This document shows, in pieces, positions 44,266 through 52,755 of a stretch of 64,000 nucleotides of DNA. Location: NCBI RefSeq assembly GCF_002531725.1, contig NZ_NWSQ01000011.1, forward strand, positions 1-64,000. Direction: 5' to 3'. Numbering within the stretch: the stretch's first letter is position 1; each line of letters opens with the position of its first letter. This DNA is from Rhizobium sp. L43. GTDB lineage: Bacteria; Pseudomonadota; Alphaproteobacteria; Rhizobiales; Rhizobiaceae. The notes beneath the pieces are model-generated. The model was not told the DNA's origin. It saw only the letters and a program-made list of their open reading frames with translations, and made no database searches. The position numbers were made by a program, and so were the translations under genes.

Positions 44266-44390
44266 AACCAAATCCTCCGTAAAGCGAGTTGGATAGGAGA
44301 CGCGTCGGAAACAGCGTCCCCGGCTTTCCGGCTCCCTTTGGGCTGCCGGCGAACATCGATTTGGTTTTCCGGTTTTTGCGTTTCAAGGGG
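44266..44390 (-). promoter_or_regulatory. Candidate ROSE-like RNA thermometer and heat-shock promoter
   Basis: The hsp20 leader contains hairpins (GCCGG...CCGGC-type and GACGC...GCGTC). A TCTCC tract about 20 bases before the GGAGGA ribosome site could pair with it. Further upstream, CTTG (44384-44387) and CCAAAT (44359-44364) are spaced like an RpoH promoter. Both assignments rest on reading only. Confidence 0.4.
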
Positions 44391-44508
44391 AGTCGGAAAA
44401 ATTTTTAAGGCCTGCCCGCTTAACCTCTTGAACGCTGAAAAGGTTGAAACAATCTCTTGGGCACCTGGAGATTTTCTTCACCCGTTGGAAGTTTTTAGGA
44501 GATCGAAG

Positions 44509-44841
44509 ATGACGATCAAAACCACGAATTCAGCTAGCCCTCACAACGTCGTCGATGCCATCTCGGCCGTGCAAGTCCTGCATCCCCATAAGCATTTTTC
44601 GGACCCGGAAGAGGTGCTCGCTTCGGGCGGGATAACGACCGCCGAAAAGCGGAGGATCCTCGCATCGTGGGCGTCTGACCTGCACGCGGTCGAATCCAAT
44701 CCTGAACTCCGTCACCCTCCCGGCTTCGCTTGCCCGATCCATTGTCGGGACATTCTGTCAGCCCTGAAGACACTGGATGGGACTCGCGAGGATTTCGGCG
44801 TGACGAGGTGGGAGAGGCCGCCCAAATCAATCATAGAATAG
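44509..44841 (+). CDS. Hypothetical protein
   Basis: A 110-residue soluble protein after TTTAGGAGATCGAAG. The central part reads HFSDPEEVLASGGITTAEKR, then RILASWASDLHAVESNPELR, a pattern I associate with small rhizobial proteins of unknown role. The frame is open upstream to 44338 but without a ribosome site. It is followed 12 bases later by another small gene, and both sit between heat-shock and stress genes. Confidence 0.65.
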   Translation: MTIKTTNSASPHNVVDAISAVQVLHPHKHFSDPEEVLASGGITTAEKRRILASWASDLHAVESNPELRHPPGFACPIHCRDILSALKTLDGTREDFGVTRWERPPKSIIE

Positions 44842-44853
44842 GGAGACAGGATC

Positions 44854-45150
44854 ATGCGGCAAAAGACCTTGCAGTCGTCTTCCATTCCCGAAGTCGACAC
44901 AGTGACGAACAGGCTCGTCCTCGCATCGAGATACTCGGAGTGTCTCCGCCGGCTTTCGCGAACCGCTGAACGGGTCCGCCACGCGGATCTTGCAACGAAA
45001 CTCATGGAGGTTGCTCGTTGCATAGACCGGATGAGCGACGATATCGCCGTCAATGATGACGGAATCGAAGTTCTGCGGCGTGCAGCGCGCCTTATCGGCA
45101 CGGTGGAAAGACTCGTCGACCGCGAGGCGAAGTCCTCTTTCTTGCACTGA
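44854..45150 (+). CDS. Hypothetical helical protein
   Basis: A 98-residue, nearly all-helical protein (ECLRRLSRTAERVRHADLAT, EVLRRAARLIGTVERLVDRE) with AGGGAGACAGG before the ATG. It is probably in one operon with the 44509 gene. No family was recognised. Confidence 0.6.
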   Translation: MRQKTLQSSSIPEVDTVTNRLVLASRYSECLRRLSRTAERVRHADLATKLMEVARCIDRMSDDIAVNDDGIEVLRRAARLIGTVERLVDREAKSSFLH

Positions 45151-45489
45151 TTTTCAGAGTGTCGCCGATACTCAGAGCCGGCGCGCCATATGTGGAACGT
45201 CGGCTGGCCGAGACGAAATTCGCGCCTGAAGTACAACTTTAGGCGTTAAAAAAATCGGACTCGCCGTGAGAGGTTCTTTTGCCTTGCCCGGTATCGATTT
45301 GTCCCGCACGCCTCGTTGTCCGCTCGCTTTGCCTCGAAATCAAGGAGAGTCGTCCGACGGAACGCCTCTGTGCCATATATTCAGAAAAATCAATTGCATG
45401 CTTCCTTGCTGCAATGGGAACAAAGATCTCCTCTGCGGGTTCTCGCCGCATGGATCTGTCACTTGATCCGCAAAATGGAGGAAACATAT
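45151..45489. other. Intergenic region with recurring 19-base motif
   Basis: About 340 bases without a gene. ACAACTTTAGGCGTTAAAA at 45233-45251 is identical to 33971-33989. The following DNA leads to the PepSY-like gene and probably holds its promoter. Confidence 0.5.
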
Positions 45490-45807
45490 ATGAAGAAGAT
45501 CATCGTCGCGGCGGCAATTCTCGGCGCATCAGCCGTTGCAGCCTTTGCTCAAACAAAGCCGGCTCCATCTCCGGATGGAAATACACCTGCGATTGCAACG
45601 CCGGACACCAAAAATCCGACTGCGCCCGTGGAGGGCGCCAACAGCTTTACCGAAGCTCAGGCGAAGGATCGCATCGCGGATGCGGGCTACACCGACGTCA
45701 AGGGTCTCAAGCTCGATGACAAGGGGATCTGGATGGCCACCGGCATGAAGGACGGCAAAGCCGTCGCCATCGCCCTCGATTATCAAGGCAACATCGTCGC
45801 CAAGTAA
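45490..45807 (+). CDS. Exported PepSY-like small protein
   Basis: A 105-residue protein after GGAGGAAACAT. Signal peptide MKKIIVAAAILGASAVAAFA, a Pro/Thr-rich spacer, then a PepSY-type fold (FTEAQAKDRIADAGYTDVKG, then LKLDDKGIWMATGMKDGKAV). Such proteins are periplasmic and often inhibit or bind other proteins; this one has no known partner. It precedes a GSP17M gene by 13 bases and is likely co-transcribed with it. Confidence 0.8.
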   Translation: MKKIIVAAAILGASAVAAFAQTKPAPSPDGNTPAIATPDTKNPTAPVEGANSFTEAQAKDRIADAGYTDVKGLKLDDKGIWMATGMKDGKAVAIALDYQGNIVAK

Positions 45808-45820
45808 CCCAAGGAGAAGC

Positions 45821-46420
45821 ATGATGAGAACTGTAACCGGACTTTTCGATGACTACTCGGATGCTCGCTCCGCCGTCAGCAAATTGGAAGCGGCAGGCAT
45901 TCCCTCAAACGACATCAGTATCGTCTCCAACAAGGCTGGCCGCATCGATCGCGACAATGACGTTGGCGAGGATGCCGCGACGGGCGCTGGTATCGGCGCT
46001 GCCGTCGGTGGCGCTGGCGGCCTGCTCACTGGACTGGGCCTGATGGCCATTCCTGGTGTCGGACCGGTGGTTGCCGCAGGCTGGCTTGCCGCGACCGCGG
46101 CCGGGGCTGTCGCCGGCGCCGTTGCGGGCGGGGCTGCCGGGGGGCTGATCGGTGCCCTCACCGACTCCGGCGTCTCGGAAGATGATGCTCACCTCTATGC
46201 CGAAGGTGTCCGCCGCGGTGGTAGCTTGGTCACGGCCAAGGTCGACGACGCCCGCGCCGCCGAGGCGCAGGCTATCCTCCAGGGTTCAAACTGGGTCGAC
46301 CCGGTCGAACGTCGGCGTGCCTATAACGAGCAGGGATGGACCCGGTTCGACGACACGCTCGATCCATATGCCCCTGAGCAGATCGCGCAAGAGCGCGACC
46401 GCTATCGGCGGACGATCTAA
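45821..46420 (+). CDS. GSP17M/YflT-type general stress protein
   Basis: A 199-residue protein. The N-terminal domain matches heat-induced stress protein YflT/GSP17M (TVTGLFDDYSDARSAVSKLE, then AAGIPSNDISIVSNKAG). A Gly/Ala-rich, hydrophobic central part (about residues 55-110) could insert into a membrane. A charged C-terminus follows (DPVERRRAYNEQGWTRFDDT). AAGGAGAAGC precedes the paired ATGs. A strong hairpin follows the stop. Confidence 0.8.
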   Translation: MMRTVTGLFDDYSDARSAVSKLEAAGIPSNDISIVSNKAGRIDRDNDVGEDAATGAGIGAAVGGAGGLLTGLGLMAIPGVGPVVAAGWLAATAAGAVAGAVAGGAAGGLIGALTDSGVSEDDAHLYAEGVRRGGSLVTAKVDDARAAEAQAILQGSNWVDPVERRRAYNEQGWTRFDDTLDPYAPEQIAQERDRYRRTI

Positions 46421-46433
46421 CCGGCCTTGAAAC

Positions 46434-46464
46434 CAACCCTCCTCGCATCTGGCGAGGAGGGTTG
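46434..46464 (+). terminator. Strong hairpin after the stress-protein operon
   Basis: A perfect 13-bp stem CAACCCTCCTCGC / GCGAGGAGGGTTG with a 5-base loop, 14 bases after the GSP17M stop. It lacks a T-run but is well placed as a terminator or 3'-end stabiliser. Confidence 0.6.
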
Positions 46465-46565
46465 AGGCGTTGATCTCCCGCACCGGTCGGTGCTTGGGAT
46501 CCGCCGTGGACAAAACCCGTTCGGAGATTGCCGAGGGAGGCGAAAGTGCACGACGAGCTTCACGT

Positions 46566-46690
46566 AGCCAACACTGCCCGACAATCGAACGCTCGCATCC
46601 GCTGTTGGTGGGACGGCGCTTTCCGCAAAGGCTTCGGCTTCCTGCTCGATGGCCTCGTTCCAGACTATGAATATTCGTCATCATCGGCTC
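46566..46690 (+). pseudogene. Degraded duplicate of the TetR gene 3' end
   Basis: ACACTGCCCGACAATCGAAC and TTCCGCAAAGGCTTCGGCTT match the 3' end of the TetR gene (32698-32820), and one frame still reads WDGAFRKGFGFLLDGL. The 5' two-thirds are missing. No ribosome site or start remains. It is a regulator fragment 14 kb from its full copy. Confidence 0.75.
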
Positions 46691-46843
46691 ATCGCGTCGA
46701 CATGGCAGCCGGGAAATTTAATATGAAGAGATTGCGCGTCGCGCGTGTTATAGTGTCTTTGTCCAGCCGAGCCTTTCGGCCGGTTGGCATTGTTGCCGAG
46801 TGATGACTTGCTCCGTAAGTCTCCGGCCCTTGAGGGCCTCTCC

Positions 46844-47893
46844 ATGCAAAAGACACCCACAGCGCATTTCGAAGCGGCGAGCACTCTTGCCGTGGTGGTA
46901 TCATCCAATGAACCGCTGCTTTTCCTATCCGACGACCTGAAGGTCATCGCGGCGAGCGCATCCTTCTGCCGAGCCTTCGACATCGACCCCAAGACAGTTT
47001 GCGGCCAAAGCCTCAGCGAAATTGGAAACGGCGAATGGGCAATGCCCAAGCTTGCGTCACTGCTGACGGCCACTGCCTCAGGAAGTGCCACCATCGAGGC
47101 TTACGAAATCGACTTTCACCGGCCAAACCAGAAAACACGGCAGCTGGTCGTCAATGCACGCAGGCTCGATGACGGCGACATCGATCATATTCGCCTGCTT
47201 CTCGCCATCACCGACGTGACCGATATGCGCGCCGAGGCTCGGCTGAAAGATGATCTCGTTCGCGATAATGCGATCCTGCTGCAGGAGGTCCAGCACAGGG
47301 TGGCAAACAGCCTCCAGATCATTGCCAGCGTTCTCATGCAGAGCGCCCGCCGGGTCCAGTCGGAGGAAGCGCGCGGGCATCTCCACAACGCCCATCACCG
47401 GGTCATGTCGATTGCGGCCCTGCAGCGGCAACTCTCTACGTCCAACGGCGGCAAGGTTGAACTCCATGCCTATTTCACTCAGCTTTGCCAAAGCCTCGGT
47501 GCATCGATGATCGCTGATCCTGACAGGCTTTCGATTCAGGTGACGGTCGACGATAGCGCCGTGGAAGCGGACGTTTCCGTTCGCCTGGGGCTTGTTGTGA
47601 CCGAGCTTGTCATCAACGCCCTCAAGCACGCCTTTCCCGATGAACGACCGGGCGCAATCGTCATCGACTACCACTCATCCGGCAAGGACTGGACTCTGTC
47701 TGTCACTGACAACGGCATCGGCATGCCCGCGGGTCGCGATGCACCAAAGGCGGGACTGGGGACCGGCATTGTGGAGGCGCTCGCAAAGAGCCTGAATGGC
47801 GACATTCAGTTGAGCGATGCGGGTCCCGGCACCGCCGTCACCATCAACCACCGGGAAAGCGCCGGTTCCCGCGACATTTCTACGGCCGCTTAG
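46844..47893 (+). CDS. HisKA_2-type sensor histidine kinase
   Basis: A 349-residue protein from the ATG at 46844; the open frame extends to a TTG at 46784. A PAS-like domain covers about residues 20-130 (EPLLFLSDDLKVIAASASFC). The kinase core has LLQEVQHRVANSLQIIASVL (His), VVTELVINALKHAF (N-box) and VTDNGIGMPAG, GLGTGIVEALA. It is cytoplasmic. A single-domain response regulator follows 73 bases downstream and is its likely partner. Confidence 0.88.
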   Translation: MQKTPTAHFEAASTLAVVVSSNEPLLFLSDDLKVIAASASFCRAFDIDPKTVCGQSLSEIGNGEWAMPKLASLLTATASGSATIEAYEIDFHRPNQKTRQLVVNARRLDDGDIDHIRLLLAITDVTDMRAEARLKDDLVRDNAILLQEVQHRVANSLQIIASVLMQSARRVQSEEARGHLHNAHHRVMSIAALQRQLSTSNGGKVELHAYFTQLCQSLGASMIADPDRLSIQVTVDDSAVEADVSVRLGLVVTELVINALKHAFPDERPGAIVIDYHSSGKDWTLSVTDNGIGMPAGRDAPKAGLGTGIVEALAKSLNGDIQLSDAGPGTAVTINHRESAGSRDISTAA

Positions 47894-47966
47894 GAACCGA
47901 ATGGCTTCCTACTCGCTATCCCATTGGAGCCCGCGAGGTTCACACTCCAATTTGACCGAATGAGCG

Positions 47967-48353
47967 ATGAAAAATGGCAAGGCGGTCGTCCTGGTCGTCG
48001 AAGACAGCACGATCATTCGGATGGATGCGGTCGATCTGGTGCTGTCTGCGGGATACGAAGCGCTGGAGGCGTGCGATGCGGACGAGGCAATCGGCATCCT
48101 TCAATCCCGAGACGACGTCGATCTGGTTTTCACGGATGTTCAGATGCCTGGCACGATGGACGGCATCAAGCTATCCCATTACATCAGGGATCGATGGCCG
48201 CCTGTCAGGCTGATCGTTGCCTCCGGTGCAGCAATCCTCAAAGAAAGCGATCTCCCCACGGGAAGCAGGATCTTCTCGAAACCCTACGACGACCACGCGA
48301 TTACGGATGCAATGGCTCATCTGCTGTCGATCCGGAATAAGACTGGCTGCTAA
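47967..48353 (+). CDS. Single-domain response regulator
   Basis: A 128-residue receiver domain without an output domain: VLVVEDSTIIRMDAVDLVLS, phospho-acceptor Asp in VFTDVQMPGTMDG, Thr/Ser switch in IVASGA, and Lys in FSKPYDD. It is probably phosphorylated by the kinase upstream. Rhizobial proteins of this type act in phosphorelays or general stress signalling. Confidence 0.9.
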   Translation: MKNGKAVVLVVEDSTIIRMDAVDLVLSAGYEALEACDADEAIGILQSRDDVDLVFTDVQMPGTMDGIKLSHYIRDRWPPVRLIVASGAAILKESDLPTGSRIFSKPYDDHAITDAMAHLLSIRNKTGC

Positions 48354-48454
48354 GCTAAAGTGTTTTTCGACACCCTTCGGGTCGAGCCGCGGGCTAAGAC
48401 GATCCGCCATCCGCTGCGCCGACGGGGAGTTTGGCGGAAAGCGCCTCCCCACCC

Positions 48455-48505
48455 TCCGTCATCCCAGGCCTCGAGCCTGGGATCCATGCCCACTGCTGAT
48501 GGAAG
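48455..48505. repeat. Palindromic repeat half-unit
   Basis: CCTCCGTCATCCCAGGCC with TCGAGCCTGGGATCCATGCC, a member of the recurrent family. No gene was seen between 48354 and 48633. Confidence 0.6.
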
Positions 48506-48633
48506 ACCGGCGCGGGTAAAATATGCAAATGAAGCGAACCATGTTTGTCTCCAGCCGGCTTGATGCGAGTCTGATCCGGGCGTAATCCAGAACATAGCCA
48601 CCCTCTCCTTCGACACCGATCTGAAACGAACCC

Positions 48634-49425
48634 ATGGCGCACTCCCTCAATACAGCCCCGTCGCCCGCCGGCGGCCCCAACCAGCCCAAACTCGATACGG
48701 ACGATATCTGGCAGGCCCGCGTCGATCTTGCGGCCTGCTTCCGGATGGCGGCAAGGCTCGGCATGGAGGAAGGGATCTGCAACCACTTCTCGGCCGTCGT
48801 TCCCGGCTATGACGACCTGTTCATCGTCAACCCGTACGGCTACGCGTTTGCCGAACTGACGGCCTCGATGCTGTTGATCTGCGATTTTCACGGCAACGTG
48901 GTGTCGGGCAGCGGGCAGCCCGAGGCCACCGCTTTTTACATCCATGCCAGGATTCACAAGAACATTCCGCGCGCCAAGGCGGCGTTCCACACCCATATGC
49001 CCTATGCCACCGCCCTTTCGATGACGGAGGGCGATCCGCTCATCTTTGCCGGGCAGACCGCCTTGAAATTCTATGGACGCACGGCCGTCGACCGCAACTA
49101 TAACGGCCTGGCGCTCGACGCGCGCGAGGGCGATCGGATCGCGGCCGCGATCGGGGATGCCGACATCGTCTTCATGAAGCACCACGGCGTGATGGTCTGC
49201 GCACCCAATATCGCCGAGGCCTGGGACGACCTCTATTACCTCGAGCGCGCCTGCGAAGTGCAGACGCTCGCCCTGTCGACCGGACGCGAAGTCCTTGCCG
49301 TCGCGCCTGAGATCGCCGAAGCGGCGTACCGGCAAATGCGCGAAGGCGACCCGGAGTCGGCCCGGCTCCATCTGGAGTCCGTGAAGCGCACGCTTGATCG
49401 CAGCGAGCCCGAATACAAGCGCTGA
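48634..49425 (+). CDS. Class II aldolase/adducin family protein
   Basis: A 263-residue protein with the class II aldolase fold. GICNHFSAVVPGYDDLFIVN near the start is followed by metal-ligand histidines in AAFHTHMPYATALS and the later FMKHHGVMVCAPNIAEA. An active-site Glu is probably in SGQPEATAFYIHA. Family members cleave or epimerise sugar phosphates or act on related aldols; the substrate is not known. It is transcribed alone between repeats. Confidence 0.85.
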   Translation: MAHSLNTAPSPAGGPNQPKLDTDDIWQARVDLAACFRMAARLGMEEGICNHFSAVVPGYDDLFIVNPYGYAFAELTASMLLICDFHGNVVSGSGQPEATAFYIHARIHKNIPRAKAAFHTHMPYATALSMTEGDPLIFAGQTALKFYGRTAVDRNYNGLALDAREGDRIAAAIGDADIVFMKHHGVMVCAPNIAEAWDDLYYLERACEVQTLALSTGREVLAVAPEIAEAAYRQMREGDPESARLHLESVKRTLDRSEPEYKR

Positions 49426-49490
49426 GCCGCAGACCGGTTTAAGCGCAGCGGCAAGATGCGCCGGTAGCCCGAGCCAAGCACCACGACCAG

Positions 49491-49548
49491 CCCTCATCCT
49501 GAGGTGCGCAGGCCAAAGGCCGGAGCCTCGAAGGACGAGGTAGGGTGG
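49491..49548. repeat. Palindromic repeat, TCATCCTGAGG type
   Basis: A second copy of the unit at 22953-23007 (TCATCCTGAGGTGCGCAGGC, then CCTCGAAGGACGAGG). It lies between the aldolase and the response-regulator gene. Confidence 0.65.
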
Positions 49549-49667
49549 CGACACGGTTGCGCCTGAAGCCACTCCCCCCGCCCGTCACCTTACGAATCCG
49601 TAAGTTGTAGCCAAGCCGTCTTCTCGGCTAGATCTCATCCCCAGGCATGCCGGGAACGATCGGGCTG

Positions 49668-50351
49668 ATGCGAATCCTGCTTATCGAGGACGATACCAAG
49701 ACGTCCGATTATATCGCCAAGGGTTTTTCCGAGGCAGGCCATGTCTGTGACGTCATCGGCGACGGCCGCGACGGGCTGTTTCAGGCGCAGCGCGAAGCCT
49801 ATGACGTCGTCGTCGTCGATCGCATGCTGCCGGGCCTCGACGGGCTGGCGATCGTGCGTTCACTTAGGGCTGCCAAGGTCGGCACGCCGGCGCTGTTCCT
49901 GACGTCGGTCGGCGGCGTCGACGATCGGGTCGAGGGGCTGGAGGCGGGCGGCGATGATTATCTCGTCAAGCCCTTTGCCTTTTCCGAGCTGATGGCGCGG
50001 GTCAATGCGCTTGGCCGGCGGCCGCCGGTGCAGGAGCAGAAGACGGTGCTGAAGGTTGCCGATCTCGAGCTCGATCTGATCCGGCGGGAGGCCCGCCGCG
50101 CCGGGCAGGCAATCGAGCTGCAGCCGCGCGAATTCACCCTGCTCGAGGTGCTGATGCGCGGTGAAGGCCGGGTCATCACCAAGACGATGCTGCTGGAGCG
50201 GGTCTGGGATTTCCACTTCGATCCGAAGACCAGCGTCGTCGAGACCCATATCAGCCGCCTCAGGGCCAAGGTCGACAAGCCGTTCCAGATCCAGCTTCTG
50301 CACACGGTCCGCAACACCGGATACAGCCTGCATGCGCCTCGAACAGGATGA
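49668..50351 (+). CDS. OmpR-family response regulator
   Basis: A 227-residue protein from the ATG at 49668 (a start 7 codons earlier is possible). The receiver domain has RILLIEDDTKTSDYIAKGF, Asp in VVVVDRMLPGLDG, and Lys in YLVKPFAFSEL. The winged-helix DNA-binding domain has LQPREFTLLEVLMRGEGRVI and VETHISRLRAKVDKPF. The sequence resembles copper/efflux-type regulators (CusR-like). The stop codon and last codons lie in a RIME repeat. The partner kinase starts 59 bases later. Confidence 0.9.
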   Translation: MRILLIEDDTKTSDYIAKGFSEAGHVCDVIGDGRDGLFQAQREAYDVVVVDRMLPGLDGLAIVRSLRAAKVGTPALFLTSVGGVDDRVEGLEAGGDDYLVKPFAFSELMARVNALGRRPPVQEQKTVLKVADLELDLIRREARRAGQAIELQPREFTLLEVLMRGEGRVITKTMLLERVWDFHFDPKTSVVETHISRLRAKVDKPFQIQLLHTVRNTGYSLHAPRTG

Positions 50352-50453
50352 TTTCAGGCCCAGCGGCCTGAAAATCTCAAATCCTGTTCGCAATTTAAAG
50401 AGTAAGAGCATGATGTCGTCCGAAAACCGCGCACACTTTTCGGCATCATGCTC
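50341..50453. repeat. RIME1-like element spanning the regulator-kinase junction
   Basis: A 113-bp unit with palindrome 1 at 50341-50389 (GAACAGGAT...ATCCTGTTC) and palindrome 2 at 50406-50453 (GAGCATGATG...CATCATGCTC). It supplies the stop codon of the response regulator and contains the ATG of the sensor kinase. An opposite-order copy is at 7327-7428. Confidence 0.8.
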
Positions 50454-51837
50454 GAGCCTGCGCAGGAGCACGCCGTTCCGGCTTGCCGTCACCTTCGGCG
50501 TGCTCTTCGTTGTCACCTTCATCCTGAGCGGCGCGATCATCTATCACATGCTGCGCCTCGGCCTCGGCCGTGATCTCGAACAGTCGCTCACCGAGATGAA
50601 TTCACTCATCGTCTCGACCTACGAGCCCGGTGACACCGGGGATCTGATCAACACGCTGAACAATTATGCGAGCTTCCAGTCGACCTCCGACGGGCTTTAT
50701 TCGCTGACCGACCAGGCCGGCAGGAAACTCGCCGGCAATTTCGCCGCACCGCGCATCCCGAACGGCGTCCATACCGTCACTTCAGGCGACGTCGGGCTGA
50801 AGGGGCATGAACGCTACCGGATGCAGGTGTCGACGATCGGCCCCTACAGCCTGGTGGTCGCCGAAAACTTCAACGATGTCGACGAGATGCTGCGGATCGT
50901 GCAGGTGAGCCTCGAATGGGCGGCGGCGATCGTCGTCGCGACCGCGATCGGCGGCGGCGTCTTTCTCGCCGTTCGCGCCCAGGCGCGGCTGGACAGGGTG
51001 GCGCTGACCATGAACGACGTCGCCCAAGGCGCGCTCGACGCCCGCATTCCGATCAGCGGCAACGGCGACGATCTCGACACGGTGGCGATCCAGATCAACG
51101 CGGCGCTGGAACGGCTGCAGACATTGGTCGACAGCATGCGGCAGGTGAGCGCCGATATCGCCCATGATCTGAAGACGCCTCTTAACAGGCTGCGGCTGAC
51201 GCTCGATGCCGCGGTGGCCGGAAATGACCGGCAGGCCGATGTGTCGGCCCTTCTCGACGAAGCCAGAAACGAGAGCGACCGGATCAACGCCACCTTCGAG
51301 GCGCTGCTGCGCATTTCGCAGATCGAGGCCGGCGCCCGCAAGGAGCGTTTCCAGGCAATCGATATCGACGCCGTGCTGGCGGTGATTTCCGAAGTCTATG
51401 TCGACGTCGCCGAAGACGCGCTGAAGTCGTTGAGGATCACGGAGCGCTGTCCGGCGCTCATCCGGGGCGACCGCGATCTGCTGACGCAGATGATCGCCAA
51501 CCTGGTGGAAAACGCGATCAACCACTGCCCTGATGGAACCGATATCACGGTGGCGCTGCGCTGCCGGGACGGCCGCGCCATCATCTCGGTAGCCGATACC
51601 GGCCCCGGCATTCCCGCCGACGAAAGGGACAAGGTCTTCCGGCGCCTCTACCGGCTCGACAAGAGCCGCACGACGCCGGGAAGCGGGCTTGGGCTCAGCC
51701 TCGTCAAGGCGATCGCCGACCTGCATGCGGCTGAGATCATCATGACCGACAATCATCCCGGCCTCACCCTCTCGATCGCCTTTCCGCTCATCCCAGGTGA
51801 GCGGTCTCAACCGCTCATCCCGGGGGAGCGGCCCTAG
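50410..51837 (+). CDS. Sensor histidine kinase, partner of the OmpR-type regulator
   Basis: A 475-residue protein from the ATGATG at 50410. It has two membrane helices (LAVTFGVLFVVTFILSGAII; SLEWAAAIVVATAIGGGVFL) enclosing a ~115-residue periplasmic sensor. A HAMP segment follows, then the dimerisation domain with VSADIAHDLKTPLNR (His252), NLVENAINHCPDG, and an ATP lid VADTGPGIPADERDKVFRRL. The first ~15 residues are encoded by a RIME palindrome and probably replaced the original start. The C-terminus ends in a short duplicated LIPGER segment. Confidence 0.88.
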   Translation: MMSSENRAHFSASCSSLRRSTPFRLAVTFGVLFVVTFILSGAIIYHMLRLGLGRDLEQSLTEMNSLIVSTYEPGDTGDLINTLNNYASFQSTSDGLYSLTDQAGRKLAGNFAAPRIPNGVHTVTSGDVGLKGHERYRMQVSTIGPYSLVVAENFNDVDEMLRIVQVSLEWAAAIVVATAIGGGVFLAVRAQARLDRVALTMNDVAQGALDARIPISGNGDDLDTVAIQINAALERLQTLVDSMRQVSADIAHDLKTPLNRLRLTLDAAVAGNDRQADVSALLDEARNESDRINATFEALLRISQIEAGARKERFQAIDIDAVLAVISEVYVDVAEDALKSLRITERCPALIRGDRDLLTQMIANLVENAINHCPDGTDITVALRCRDGRAIISVADTGPGIPADERDKVFRRLYRLDKSRTTPGSGLGLSLVKAIADLHAAEIIMTDNHPGLTLSIAFPLIPGERSQPLIPGERP

Positions 51838-52637
51838 CCGCTCACCCTCCAGGCGGCGAGACGGCGGAAGCGGCGGGCAAACCGGCGCACTTCAGCCGCC
51901 GTGCGATAGGGCAGGACGCTCCACGGCCGGCGGCGGCCAAGCCGGTATGCCGACAGCCCGGCCTGGATCTGGGAACAGGGATCCGCCCTTTGGCTGACCG
52001 GCGCCGGATCGACGAAGCAGGCCTTGAGCCCCTCATCGAACTCCAGATCGAAGGCGAGATCATAAGGCAGGCGCATCGGCAGAAGCGCACCGGCGATCCA
52101 CTCCGCCGCCCGGCGGTTGATGAGATACGCGCCGGACCCCTTCTCGCGGGTGAGCGCGATGGCAAGCGAGCGCGACGCCGTCAGCGCCTCCACCCGGTGC
52201 TTTTTCCCGGAATTAACGGTGGACAGCCGCAGGATGTCCCAGCGCTCATGGTGCTCAAGGGCGGCATCGAGCAGCTCAGCCAGATCGTCATCGAGATCGA
52301 GATCGTCTTCGAGAATGAGCGCGAATTCGGCATTGCCGGCAAGGAAGCGCTTGGCGCATTCGACGTGGCTCAGATAACAGCCGATCTCGAAAGGGTTCGG
52401 CCGGCGGCCGTGCCGGCCGAGATAGGCTGCTTCGTCAAAACCCGGATGCGGCAGGCTGATGACCGCGCCATCGACCGCCGCCACGCGTTCGAAGGCAAGG
52501 CCGAAATCTGCCAGCAGCCGTTCCATGCGAAACCGGCGCAATGGCGCCCGGTCGAGATTGATCAGGTAAGTGGCGACCCGCAGGCTGACCGGATGGATCG
52601 CCGGCATAAGGGCGGCAGGTGTGGCGCGCATATTCAT
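51834..52637 (-). CDS. Glycosyltransferase family 25 protein
   Basis: A 267-residue protein with GT25 features: TYLINLDRAPLRRFRMERLL near the start, a GCYLSHVECAKRFL segment, the metal-binding LILEDDLDLDDDL, and GSGAYLINRRAAEWI. Members add galactose or other hexoses to lipo-oligosaccharide. The 3' end overlaps that of the kinase gene by 4 bases in convergent fashion. The start may be either Met1 or Met3. Confidence 0.85.
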   Translation of the reverse strand: MNMRATPAALMPAIHPVSLRVATYLINLDRAPLRRFRMERLLADFGLAFERVAAVDGAVISLPHPGFDEAAYLGRHGRRPNPFEIGCYLSHVECAKRFLAGNAEFALILEDDLDLDDDLAELLDAALEHHERWDILRLSTVNSGKKHRVEALTASRSLAIALTREKGSGAYLINRRAAEWIAGALLPMRLPYDLAFDLEFDEGLKACFVDPAPVSQRADPCSQIQAGLSAYRLGRRRPWSVLPYRTAAEVRRFARRFRRLAAWRVSG

Positions 52638-52755
52638 GAGAGCTGGCCTCGGCTTGACAATGACGGCGCCAAGCCTGCGCTCGAAATCTCACCGGGACCT
52701 CGCCCGGACTATACATTTTGGTAAGGTGCAGAGGTAAACGGCCGGGATGGCATCC

